Origin: JAFAQB01 sp046724555
GTDB lineage: Archaea > Thermoproteota > Nitrososphaeria > Nitrososphaerales > Nitrososphaeraceae
Direction of reading: 5' to 3'
DNA length: 14,252 nucleotides
NCBI GenBank assembly: GCA_046724555.1
Contig: JBKOWU010000050.1
Coordinates: 1 to 14,252 of the forward strand
Shown here: one piece after another, positions 5,178-13,218 of the stretch
Position numbering within the stretch: position 1 is the first letter of the stretch
Layout: every line of letters starts with the position of its first letter
The notes under the pieces: generated by a model
Databases searched by the model: none
Told to the model about the DNA's origin: nothing
Seen by the model: the letters and a program-made list of their open reading frames with translations, nothing else
Translations under genes and position numbers: made by a program

Positions 5178-7556
5178 TTAAGTTATGGCGGAAGAAGAAG
5201 GAATATCTGCGTCACTAATATCGCTTGAACTTCGTCTCCTTGTTCCGATCTCCGGTCTTCCAAATTCTTCTGATATTCTTTTGTACATCTTTAATTCTTG
5301 AGTAGATAAAGGTCTGATCTTTTTCATCGCTTCTTCGAAATGATACATGTGAATTCTTAATTCTTGTAGATGTTTATCTGATTCATTTGGATTTGGATAT
5401 TTTGATACGTACTCTCGTAAAGCAAGCATAACCGCAGTAGATGAAAGCGATGCAATATCCGCACCAGTATAACCATCTGTATGATCTGCCAATTCTTCTA
5501 TAATGACATCTTTAGCTAGTGGTTTTTTTCTTGTATGGATTCTTATGATCTGTACCCTTGAATCTCGGTTAGGAGGGGGAACATACAGCAACCTATCAAA
5601 CCTTCCTGGCCTTAATAATGCTGGATCTATAATATCAGGTCTGTTAGTTGCGGCTATTACAATCACGTTAGTTAGTACTTCAAGCCCATCTAATTCAGTT
5701 AATAATTGACTAATCACTCTTTCAGTGACATGCGAATTGCCAAAATCTCCTCCTCTTATGGGAGCAATGGCATCTATTTCATCAAAGAATATAATACAAG
5801 GTGCTGCCTGCCTGGCTTTTCTAAATATTTCTCTAACTCCTTTCTCCGATTCCCCTACCCATTTTGATAGCAATTCTGGTCCTTTTATGCTTATGAAGTT
5901 AGCTTCACTTTCATTTGCAGCAGCTTTTGCCATGAGTGTCTTACCGGTACCTGGAGGACCATAAAGCAATATACCCTTTGGAGGTGTGGCATCTGTATAT
6001 GCAAAAACTCCTCTATATTTGAGTGGCCATTCTACTGCTTCTTGTAATTCTTGTTTGATATCGCCTAGCCCACCGATATCTTCCCACTTTACATCTGGAA
6101 CTTCAACAAATACCTCTCTCATTGCAGATGGTTCCATTTCTTTCGTAACATCTACAAAATCTTGCATTGTGACTATGATCTTCCTCAAAATCTCGCTTGG
6201 TATATTTTCAGATGACAGATCTATTTCTGGTAATACCTTTCTTAATGCCCGCATTGCTGCTTCCTTAGACAAGGCTTGCAAATCAGCCCCAACAAAACCG
6301 TGGGAGATATCTGCTAGCTTTTCCAAAATAACATCTTTGTCAAGAGGCATTCCTCTTGTATGTATTTGTAAGATCTCTAGTCTACCATTCCTGTCTGGTA
6401 CGCCTATTTCAATTTCCCTATCAAATCTACCAGGACGTCTTAATGCTGGATCAATAGCATTGATCCTATTTGTTGCTCCTATTACCACTACCTTTCCTCT
6501 TGAAGACATTCCATCCATTAAAGAGAGAAGCTGAGCAACTATTCTTCTCTCAACTTCACCTAATACTTCTTCTCTCTTGGGAGCTATGGAATCAATTTCA
6601 TCTATGAATATTATCGAAGGAGCATTCTTTTCTGCTTGTTGAAAGATATTTCGTAGTTTTTCCTCAGATTCCCCATAATATTTGCTCATTATCTCAGGTC
6701 CGCCTATCGTATAGAAGTTAGCATTTGTTTCATTGGCTACTGCTTTTGCCAGCAATGTCTTTCCAGTTCCCGGTGGGCCGTGTAACAGGACACCTTTGGG
6801 CGCTTCTACCCCTAACCTTTTGAATAGTTCCGGGTGCCTTAAAGGAAGCTCTATCATCTCTCTAACTCTTCCAACAGCGTCACCTAATCCTCCTATATCC
6901 TCGTAGGTGATAGACGGTACTCCACCTTCCCTTGATATTTGTACTGCCTTTGCGCTTTCTTCAGAAACTGTAATCTTGGTGGAGTCGCTAATTATAACTG
7001 GGCCAGAAGGGTTGGTCGATATTATAACAAGATCTATTCTTTGGCCCATGACACTGATAGGTATTGTATCACCCTTAGTCATCAGCTGTCCATTTAGATA
7101 TTCCCCCAGATACTCCTCTGCTCCTACTATTCTAAGTGGTTCTGTTGGAGCAAATGTTATACTCTTGGCGTCTTTTGATTGTACTTTTCTAACTTCTATA
7201 GTGTCGTTAATCCCAACATCTAGCTTATTTCTTATATAGCCATCAATACGAATCAAACGCTTTCCTCTATCGCCTTCTCTTGCCGGCCAGCTTAGAACAG
7301 TAGTCTTTTTTCTAGCGGATGACAATTCTAGAGCATCTCCTGCAGAAATGTTCAGATGTTCAGCAATGTCAGGATCTATGCGGGCAATTTTTCTTCCAAC
7401 ATCTCTCTGCTCCGCCACCTCTACAACTTTTAAGTTTATCGCTTTGGTTGCTTGTTTGGTATTATCAAGACTATTTTCATTAATATTGCTACCATCGTTA
7501 GCTTTTTTATCATTTTCTTTATTGTTGATACTATTATTGTCTATATTGTAAGACAT
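5178..7556 (-). CDS. cdc48: Cdc48/VAT-type AAA+ unfoldase ATPase
   Basis: This 792-residue hexameric ATPase uses ATP to extract and unfold proteins, usually feeding the archaeal proteasome. A disordered N-terminal extension rich in Asn, Lys and Asp (1-38) precedes the double-psi-barrel plus four-stranded N domain (about 41-200). D1 has Walker A GPPGTGKT at 260-267, pore loop KYYG at 292-295, Walker B IIFIDEID at 315-322, sensor-1 ATNR at 361-364 and arginine fingers in RRPGRFDR at 373-380. D2 has Walker A at 533-540, pore loop KWVG at 565-568, Walker B IIFFDEID at 588-595 and RPGRFDR near 649-655. All catalytic residues are present. The Ser-rich C-terminus ends in SSAIT, so a HbYX proteasome-docking tail is absent. 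The gene appears monocistronic, with its own TATA element and terminator. Thaumarchaeota often carry several Cdc48 paralogues, so its exact job is open. Confidence 0.97.
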   Translation of the reverse strand: MSYNIDNNSINNKENDKKANDGSNINENSLDNTKQATKAINLKVVEVAEQRDVGRKIARIDPDIAEHLNISAGDALELSSARKKTTVLSWPAREGDRGKRLIRIDGYIRNKLDVGINDTIEVRKVQSKDAKSITFAPTEPLRIVGAEEYLGEYLNGQLMTKGDTIPISVMGQRIDLVIISTNPSGPVIISDSTKITVSEESAKAVQISREGGVPSITYEDIGGLGDAVGRVREMIELPLRHPELFKRLGVEAPKGVLLHGPPGTGKTLLAKAVANETNANFYTIGGPEIMSKYYGESEEKLRNIFQQAEKNAPSIIFIDEIDSIAPKREEVLGEVERRIVAQLLSLMDGMSSRGKVVVIGATNRINAIDPALRRPGRFDREIEIGVPDRNGRLEILQIHTRGMPLDKDVILEKLADISHGFVGADLQALSKEAAMRALRKVLPEIDLSSENIPSEILRKIIVTMQDFVDVTKEMEPSAMREVFVEVPDVKWEDIGGLGDIKQELQEAVEWPLKYRGVFAYTDATPPKGILLYGPPGTGKTLMAKAAANESEANFISIKGPELLSKWVGESEKGVREIFRKARQAAPCIIFFDEIDAIAPIRGGDFGNSHVTERVISQLLTELDGLEVLTNVIVIAATNRPDIIDPALLRPGRFDRLLYVPPPNRDSRVQIIRIHTRKKPLAKDVIIEELADHTDGYTGADIASLSSTAVMLALREYVSKYPNPNESDKHLQELRIHMYHFEEAMKKIRPLSTQELKMYKRISEEFGRPEIGTRRRSSSDISDADIPSSSAIT

Positions 7557-7582
7557 ATCTTTCTTATCGTCGCTCTGAGTTA

Positions 7583-7593
7583 GATAATATACG
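7583..7593 (-). promoter_or_regulatory. cdc48 core promoter (TATA)
   Basis: The minus strand reads CGTATATTATC, centred about 32 bases upstream of the cdc48 ATG, which predicts a leader of only a few bases. A purine/T-rich AACCTTTAAGT stretch precedes it in the position of a BRE element. Confidence 0.55.
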
Positions 7594-7635
7594 ACTTAAA
7601 GGTTGAGTATTATCCAAATAAGCGTGTGCATGGGT

Positions 7636-7647
7636 ATATCATGATAT
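7636..7647. repeat. 12-bp perfect palindrome upstream of cdc48
   Basis: ATATCATGATAT is its own reverse complement and lies about 45 bases upstream of the cdc48 TATA element, near the end of the synthetase gene. The position suits an activator or repressor site, but AT-rich palindromes of this size do arise by chance. Confidence 0.3.
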
Positions 7648-7764
7648 CATAATACTATAGTTGCCTGCTTTCCGTCCCGCTTTATCAACGTTGTATTTGG
7701 TTTTCCTAGCAGGAGATATCTTACATATTCGCTTACCAGAAGGACTACTGCAATTTTAGTATAC

Positions 7765-9732
7765 CTATATGTCATCAAGCGATACAGGGTTTTCAAGTGT
7801 TGTCAGATCCTGCTGTCCTATATCGTTAGATACCTTTGCTCTAACTAATCGTCTGAGTAGTTTTCCGGTTCTAGTCTTGGGTAGATCATTGACGAATTTA
7901 ATGAGATTGGGACGGGCAAATCTCCCAACAGAATCTTCAACATTTTTAATAATTTCATCCCTTATAATATCCATATTCCTACTATCCCGCGTTAATGATT
8001 TATTGTTCAAAATTGCGTACACAGCTATTGTCTCGCCTTTTACCTCATCAGGCATACCTATTGCCACAGCTTCCGACACAGCGGGATGAGATGTTATAGC
8101 TGTTTCAATCTCAGCACTTCCAATTCTGTGTCCTGCAACCTTGATGATGTCATCAGTTCTGCCTTGCATATACCATAGTCCGTCATAATCTACAAATACG
8201 AGATCACCGTGATACCATACATCTTTATATTTTGACCAGTACGTTTCAATAAATCTATTTGCATCGTTTAAAATTCCTCTTGTCATCGAGGGCCATGGCT
8301 TCCTGACCACCAAGTAACCTTTGCCTGTATTCCTACCCTCCTCATCAAAAATGTCAGCATCAAATCCTGGAATAGGACATCCTACGGTACAAGGCTTTAG
8401 TGACATAACTGGCAAAGCACTAACAATAGCCCCTCCAATTTCAGTACCGCCGGATAAATTGATTATTGGACATCGTTTTTTACCAACATTTTCAAAATAC
8501 CATGTCCATGCATTCTTATCTATAGGTTCACCAGTAGTAGTCAGAATTCTTAATGATTGGAAGTTATAATTACCTATTGATAAATTATTCCTTATAAAAG
8601 TTCGAATTGCTGTAGGGGAAGCACCAAAAATTGTAACTCTGTGTTTATCGATTAAATTACACCAGGTGTCTGGTTTTGGATAATCAAGAACACCATCATA
8701 AATCAGAGCTGTACCACCAATCATAGGGCTGCCATACACAACCCAGGTCTGACCAGTAATCCAACCAATGTCGGCATACCAGAACAAGATGTCTGTTGGC
8801 TTCATATCGATTAAAAATGAAGTTTGTTGTGCAGCAACTACAGTGAAACCACCATGAACTTGAATAGTGCCTTTTGGAACACCGGTCGTACCTGATGTAT
8901 ATAGAATAAAAAGGGGGTCTTCTGAATCCATAACCTCTGTATTACACTGCTTTCCGTTTAACTTTGCATCTGCTACAAATTCTTTGTAGGTAATTATCTT
9001 GTTGTCAAAAAAACCTTGTTCCCCATCCTCCCATTCTCCAATCGTGATTATTTTTGAGATACTTGTATCTCTTACAGCAGATATCCATTGGCTTTTAAGA
9101 TTGATAATATGAGATCTCCTATGCATCTTAAATGACGTAATCAGCATCTTTGCACCTGAACTCTTAACACGCAACTGTAGAGCTTTGCTGCCATATCCAG
9201 AGAATATTGTCGTATGTATTGCACCGATTTTGGAGCAGGCAAAAAGTGAAAAAAATGCCTCAGGAACCATAGGTGAATAAATTGCTATGACATCGCCTTT
9301 TTTAATGCCGGCAGCTAATAGTGAACTAGCAACTAAGTTCACCTCGTACGCGAGCTGTCCATATGAAATTTTCCTTATGTCTCCTTTTTCATTTTCGAAA
9401 ATGTATGCAATTTTATTTGGTTGATTTTTTGCATGTTTATCGATTATGTTGCTAATTATATTGCATTTGCCATTTATAAACCACCTTGTCCATGGAATTC
9501 CATTTGATGAGTCAAAAGTTTGGTCATACTTCTTAAACCATTCTAAATTAAGATCCTCGTTTACTGCATTCCAATACCATTCAATATCTTCGTTAGATTT
9601 TTGTACAAGCTGAATATAATCCTCGATACCGTGCTTCCTCATGAAGCGAGAAATATTGCTATTTATCCTATTTTCGTAGCTAGGGGTATATAAGAAATAG
9701 TTGTTTCTATTATCATTGGACAACAGGTTCAT
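7765..9732 (-). CDS. AMP-forming acyl-CoA synthetase (acetyl-CoA synthetase-like, altered pocket)
   Basis: This 655-residue enzyme of the ANL superfamily would form acyl-AMP from a carboxylate and ATP, then acyl-CoA. It has an ACS-type N-terminal segment (about 35-95), the P-loop-like YTSGTTGVPKG (278-288), GWITGQ (323-328), GEP (401-403), SGGTEIGG (427-434), YHGD (507-510), the hinge region GRTDDIIKVAGHRIG (524-538) and the C-terminal catalytic Lys624 in TRTGKLLRR. Length and full-length homology fit acetyl/propionyl-CoA synthetases. However, the Trp that caps the acetate pocket (in WWQTETGG of bacterial Acs) is Gly428, and the Val before GEP is Thr400. That predicts a larger substrate, for example a C4 or hydroxy acid; acetate cannot be assumed. 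It appears monocistronic, upstream of and co-directional with cdc48, about 200 bases apart. Confidence 0.9.
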   Translation of the reverse strand: MNLLSNDNRNNYFLYTPSYENRINSNISRFMRKHGIEDYIQLVQKSNEDIEWYWNAVNEDLNLEWFKKYDQTFDSSNGIPWTRWFINGKCNIISNIIDKHAKNQPNKIAYIFENEKGDIRKISYGQLAYEVNLVASSLLAAGIKKGDVIAIYSPMVPEAFFSLFACSKIGAIHTTIFSGYGSKALQLRVKSSGAKMLITSFKMHRRSHIINLKSQWISAVRDTSISKIITIGEWEDGEQGFFDNKIITYKEFVADAKLNGKQCNTEVMDSEDPLFILYTSGTTGVPKGTIQVHGGFTVVAAQQTSFLIDMKPTDILFWYADIGWITGQTWVVYGSPMIGGTALIYDGVLDYPKPDTWCNLIDKHRVTIFGASPTAIRTFIRNNLSIGNYNFQSLRILTTTGEPIDKNAWTWYFENVGKKRCPIINLSGGTEIGGAIVSALPVMSLKPCTVGCPIPGFDADIFDEEGRNTGKGYLVVRKPWPSMTRGILNDANRFIETYWSKYKDVWYHGDLVFVDYDGLWYMQGRTDDIIKVAGHRIGSAEIETAITSHPAVSEAVAIGMPDEVKGETIAVYAILNNKSLTRDSRNMDIIRDEIIKNVEDSVGRFARPNLIKFVNDLPKTRTGKLLRRLVRAKVSNDIGQQDLTTLENPVSLDDI

Positions 9733-9750
9733 ACTATATTTGACATAACT

Positions 9751-9769
9751 GTAAATATTTACTTATATG
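9751..9769 (-). promoter_or_regulatory. acyl-CoA synthetase promoter with overlapping palindrome
   Basis: The minus strand reads CATATAAG at 9769-9762, about 34 bases before the ATG at 9732, a suitable TATA element giving a leader of about 10 bases. Directly after it, GTAAATATTTAC at 9751-9762 is a perfect 12-bp palindrome lying between TATA and the predicted start site. That is a classic position for a repressor to block initiation. The TATA assignment and the operator idea are both inferences. Confidence 0.45.
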
Positions 9770-9989
9770 GAAAATGGATATCTTTAAAATGATTATCTCG
9801 AATTACTGCATTCCTATCATTTGTATATTGGAACAGAAAAAGGCTACATCCAGCGATTACAATTACTATTATGCATGAGATACACTTAAAATATATTTCG
9901 TGTTAAAAAGGTAATGTAAATACGTTGTGCTAACGAATGTCGCTAAAATATAGAAAGTTTATTTGCACATCTGATATCGTATAGGTCTT

Positions 9990-10655
9990 GTGATCGAAGA
10001 GATACGATATGATTTCAAAGAGCATCCAAAACAAGCTGACGATTTTATCCGTGATTTAATTAAGCTAATGATAATTTCAAAGATGAATTCTACATTTAAG
10101 AGCTCCTTATCAAGAAACAATTTTAGAAATTTGATAAAACAAATTCCTGGATGTGAGGCACATATTGTAAAATACGGTCGACCTATTTTATATGTAAAAT
10201 ACAAAGGCATGGAATTTACTGATCAAAAAGTCACTTCACAATTTGTTAGAATTAATGATTATGTAGTTGATGTAACAGTGGAATCCGTGTTTGGAGAGTT
10301 TGTAAGAAACTTTGATGAGATAGCATCTACTCCAAAAGGCAGAGTTACGTGGGGTATAGTCAAGGATGCTGATTTCGTAATAAACCCACTCTTCGTATTG
10401 CTCAATTCGTTCATTAATGCAGTAAATGAATTAACATTGCTTAACCCACATAATCCTGATAGTCTAATGGGGAAAAAATTTGGAATTAGAAATGCTAACG
10501 TTACAAAAAACACAATACAGTTAGAATTTACAATAGATGGACGATTAAATATAATAGAACTAAATGCATCAAAAAAAATAAAAGATCATATTATAGTTTT
10601 GTTATTTACGGACTCACAGATTGCTAAAACTTTAGTTTCTATAATGAAGCAGTAG
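9990..10655 (+). CDS. unrecognised 221-residue soluble protein
   Basis: The frame starts at GTG 9990 (AGGT lies four bases before it) and is bounded by an in-frame TGA at 9972-9974, so no longer form is possible. An ATG at 10056 or 10083 would lose the first helix. No signal peptide or membrane segment is visible. The N-terminal third is helical and charged, followed by a strand-rich centre (AHIVKYGRPILYVKYKGMEF, then FVRINDYVVDVTVESVFGEF) and a C-terminal strand pair (TIQLEFTIDGRLNIIEL). I recognise no motif or family. Clean coding character over 660 bases argues that it is real. It is convergent with the CopD-like gene, 66 bases apart, and 257 bases from the synthetase start; that spacer (9733-9989) holds only the synthetase promoter. 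Confidence 0.7.
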   Translation: MIEEIRYDFKEHPKQADDFIRDLIKLMIISKMNSTFKSSLSRNNFRNLIKQIPGCEAHIVKYGRPILYVKYKGMEFTDQKVTSQFVRINDYVVDVTVESVFGEFVRNFDEIASTPKGRVTWGIVKDADFVINPLFVLLNSFINAVNELTLLNPHNPDSLMGKKFGIRNANVTKNTIQLEFTIDGRLNIIELNASKKIKDHIIVLLFTDSQIAKTLVSIMKQ

Positions 10656-10721
10656 AAGACCTCAAATTTACTATACGCAGTTTTGCAATTTGTCAGCAGA
10701 TTAAATTATATCATATATTAA

Positions 10722-11219
10722 TTATAATCCACCATTGTGAAGCAATGCTGCGAATAAAAGTATCAATATAGACAGAACTACAGTAATCCTACCAAGTGAA
10801 ATTATCTTTGACCGTATAGATTGAATATATATATTGCCGCCATTTTGTACCTCTACTTTCCTTTCTACCTGTGTATTGAGGATTTTAACATGCGCTACAT
10901 AGGTTGAAATAGTTGTAACTACTAGAATGATTTTGATCAATAATATTATACCGTACTTGGTATCAATGAGTAGATTGGGTTCTTCAAGGAACGAACGCGA
11001 ATTATAAATACCTGTTATTATCAGAATGCCAAAAGACGGCATCGCAATCTTATTAAATTGCCTGCCAATTCTGATCATAAGCACAACACGCTCTTCTACT
11101 GTTCTTGTAATTGTTTTGAGCATAGGCGAAAGAACTATGCCAAGAAAAATTGAGCCTCCTACCCATATCGAAGCACAAGTTAGATGTACCCACATGATCA
11201 GACTATCGGTAAAGGCCAT
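10722..11219 (-). CDS. CopD-like four-helix membrane protein
   Basis: The product is 165 residues with four predicted membrane helices (about 5-30, 57-73, 88-112 and 143-161). The first helix carries WVHLTCASIWVGGSIFLGIVL-type residues His12, Trp19, Gly21 and Gly22, and the second follows IGRQFNKIAMPSFGILIITG. Both are hallmarks of the CopD / copper-resistance D and related DUF4149-type families. His110 in helix 3 and His161 near the C-terminus could join His12 in a metal or haem site, but ligand assignment is inference. A role in copper handling would fit an ammonia oxidiser rich in copper enzymes. It is divergent from the LEA2-like gene with 97 bases between, and has a TATA element at 11245-11252. 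Confidence 0.75.
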   Translation of the reverse strand: MAFTDSLIMWVHLTCASIWVGGSIFLGIVLSPMLKTITRTVEERVVLMIRIGRQFNKIAMPSFGILIITGIYNSRSFLEEPNLLIDTKYGIILLIKIILVVTTISTYVAHVKILNTQVERKVEVQNGGNIYIQSIRSKIISLGRITVVLSILILLFAALLHNGGL

Positions 11220-11244
11220 TTCTCTTACTAATGATGTATCATGG

Positions 11245-11252
11245 TATATTAT
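11245..11252 (-). promoter_or_regulatory. TATA element of the CopD-like gene
   Basis: The minus strand reads ATAATATA with its centre about 29 bases before the ATG at 11219, predicting a leaderless or nearly leaderless mRNA. A weaker TTTTAATT at 11277-11284 may serve the divergent gene at 11317. Confidence 0.45.
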
Positions 11253-11316
11253 CCATGCTGCCAGAATAAGGAAAGGTTTTAATTCACTTTGTATTCAGCT
11301 AGGATAGAACAATTCC

Positions 11317-11832
11317 ATGTTTCTTAGCAGGCGCAGAATGATTCTTATCGGGGCAATTGCAGCAATTGTTGTTATAATTGTTCTGCTCCCAAGGATTCTT
11401 ACTATCACATTACCTGCTAACGTAAATAATGTAAATATAAATCTCTCAAATGTAGAACTTGTAAATCCAAATATTGCAAATGATAGCCGCACAATCGGGT
11501 TAAATGTTTATTTCAATATATATAATCCTACTCAGCAAGTATTGACTACATCGAAGATTGAATACCAATTATTTGCAAATGGAATGCCGCTGGGATCAGG
11601 AATTTTGTCATATGAAGATATTCCTCTTAATGGAAGGCCTCAGCTTTATTATAATTCGACAACACCATTAAAGTCATCATTTGAGGTAACTCACTCAAAT
11701 ACTAGTGCTCCAATCATCAAGTTATTGTCGAATCTGCAGACAGCAAAACAAATAAAGTGGAGGGCCGTAGGTGAGGCACAAATAGAATCTGGGTTCAGCT
11801 CCCTTCCAAAACAGTTCAATAGCGAGCTTTAA
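11317..11832 (+). CDS. membrane-anchored LEA2/WHy-domain-like protein
   Basis: The product is 171 residues. A basic start (SRRR) and one membrane helix at about 9-30 anchor a domain that should face outside. The domain shows the LEA_2/WHy pattern: alternating strands with LSNVELVNPNI (43-53), IGLNVYFNIYNPTQQVL (60-76, including the NPT turn), a KIEYQLFANGMPLGSG hairpin (80-95) and a closing WRAVGEAQIES (148-158). Such domains occur in desiccation-response proteins of plants and in many archaeal surface proteins, where the role is usually unknown; stress protection is a guess. ATG 11317 is preferred because it keeps the basic residues before the helix; ATG 11338 would remove them. No strong T-tract follows the stop, and the 185 bases to the peptidase gene are empty. 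Confidence 0.75.
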   Translation: MFLSRRRMILIGAIAAIVVIIVLLPRILTITLPANVNNVNINLSNVELVNPNIANDSRTIGLNVYFNIYNPTQQVLTTSKIEYQLFANGMPLGSGILSYEDIPLNGRPQLYYNSTTPLKSSFEVTHSNTSAPIIKLLSNLQTAKQIKWRAVGEAQIESGFSSLPKQFNSEL

Positions 11833-12017
11833 ATCAAAGCTATTATGTGACGTTTATCTGCTAGAAGAATATCTATATTCTAGATCTCGACGAGGACTTA
11901 TAGACACGCAATCATTGAATACTTTCTATTTTACGATTATAACATGCATTATGATGATGTATGCCACAGTTGAAAAATCATTCTATGAAATAGGATCATA
12001 TGTATATACAAGTAATT

Positions 12018-13136
12018 TTACCCAAGTGCTAGCAACTCTTTTGTGAATGCATTAAGGTTCATTATACTTCCATTGCCATGGGTTTTGACTATGACGCTAT
12101 CTTCTATCCTTACTCCAAATTTGTCTTTAATATATATTCCAGGTTCAATCGTTATTGTCATGTTCGTCTTCAAAACTTCTTGGTTTTTTATCCGCAACCA
12201 CGGCGGCTCATGGACTTCAAGACCAATTCCGTGCCCAGTAGAGTGTATGAAGTATTTCGCATAGCCGGACTTCTCTATCACACTTCTGCATGCAGCATCA
12301 ACATCACTACATAAGCTACCGTCATTCGCAGCGTCCATTCCAGCCTGCTGAGATTGCTTAACAATATTGTATACATTTTTCATTTCTGACGTAGCTGAAA
12401 CTAGGGCAAAAGTCCTGGTTGCATCAGCTATATAGCCCTCGTATCTCAAAGTAAGATCTACTACAATCATATCACCTTTAATGAATTTTCGATCGGAAAC
12501 TTGTGCATGTGGTAAGGCGCTATTTGAACCTCCTGCGATTATAAGCGGATTTAACGTCGATCGGTAAAATGCTGGGCTGGCGCCCATTTTCATAGCTTCA
12601 AAAATCATCTTAGCTTGAAGCTCGCGTTCTGACAATCCAATCTTGATCTCTTCGGTGCAAATCTGAAAGAGAGTATCCAAAATTCTGGCTGCTTTTGAAA
12701 TGGTTTTAATTTCTTCTTCATCTTTAACCCTTCGAGTTTGAAAAAATGGCTCATTATTTACAACAAATGATTTTTTGCCGATTTTATTTTGAATTGTACT
12801 GATGCTATAATAATCATCACAGTCAGTACATACTAGGTTTCCGTCGAGTTCAGAAATAATAGAAGAAATCATGTCGCTACCTCTCTCTGTTGAAATAATT
12901 TCACAATCCCTAGATGATCGTTGAGCTCTATCTGTTTCCAATTTAGGTGTAATTATTTTAGTTTTAGCATCGTTATTAATAAGACAAATGGCAACTGCTT
13001 CTCCCCAGAATTGAGTAAGGTAAAAAACGTTTTCAGGCTGAAATACAGCTACAGCATCACATCCAATTTCAGTGACACGCTGTAAAAGTTTAGAACGCCG
13101 TTCTTTCATATTTGATGACATTGATAACCAATACAT
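12018..13136 (-). CDS. Xaa-Pro peptidase, M24 metallopeptidase family
   Basis: This 372-residue cytoplasmic enzyme should cleave X-Pro bonds in dipeptides or at peptide N-termini. An N-terminal creatinase-like domain (about 10-130) precedes the pita-bread catalytic domain. All five metal ligands are present: Asp227 (VVDLTL), Asp238 (YIADATRTF), His302 (STGHGIGLEVHE), Glu331 (TIEPGIYI) and Glu345 (VRIEDSVIV). The usual catalytic histidines His210 (LPHAQ) and His309 (VHEPP) are also there. Length and domain order fit prolidase/PepQ-type enzymes; dipeptidase and aminopeptidase activity cannot be separated by eye. ATG 13136 gives the longest form, but ATG 13121 (SSNMKERR) may be the real start since homologous sequence begins after it. 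It is divergent from the aminotransferase gene, with 82 bases between. Confidence 0.93.
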   Translation of the reverse strand: MYWLSMSSNMKERRSKLLQRVTEIGCDAVAVFQPENVFYLTQFWGEAVAICLINNDAKTKIITPKLETDRAQRSSRDCEIISTERGSDMISSIISELDGNLVCTDCDDYYSISTIQNKIGKKSFVVNNEPFFQTRRVKDEEEIKTISKAARILDTLFQICTEEIKIGLSERELQAKMIFEAMKMGASPAFYRSTLNPLIIAGGSNSALPHAQVSDRKFIKGDMIVVDLTLRYEGYIADATRTFALVSATSEMKNVYNIVKQSQQAGMDAANDGSLCSDVDAACRSVIEKSGYAKYFIHSTGHGIGLEVHEPPWLRIKNQEVLKTNMTITIEPGIYIKDKFGVRIEDSVIVKTHGNGSIMNLNAFTKELLALG

Positions 13137-13175
13137 ATTTTCCAGTCAGTTTTATGACCTTTGCTGATCAAAGCA

Positions 13176-13186
13176 ATTATAAATAT
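13176..13186. promoter_or_regulatory. bidirectional TATA region between peptidase and aminotransferase
   Basis: ATTATAAATAT reads as TTATAAAT on the plus strand, about 39 bases before ATG 13219, and as ATATTTATAAT on the minus strand, about 44 bases before ATG 13136. It is the only strong TATA-like element in the 82-base divergent spacer, so it probably drives both genes with leaders of about 13-20 bases. Confidence 0.5.
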
Positions 13187-13218
13187 CGGTGACATGCCCG
13201 TCTAATTGAAGAAGTAGC

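Noticed and set aside
5986..6534. 182-residue plus-strand frame opposite cdc48
   Set aside because: Antisense shadow of the conserved AAA+ coding sequence; no start signal or motif.
9763..9905. Minus-strand frame upstream of the synthetase with a hydrophobic stretch (IIVIVIAGCSLFLF)
   Set aside because: No ATG, GTG or TTG start in frame, and it overlaps the synthetase promoter; probably chance.
11871..11886. AGAATAT-CT-ATATTCT hairpin after the LEA2-like gene
   Set aside because: Seven AT-rich base pairs with a two-base loop and no T-tract; too weak to call a terminator.
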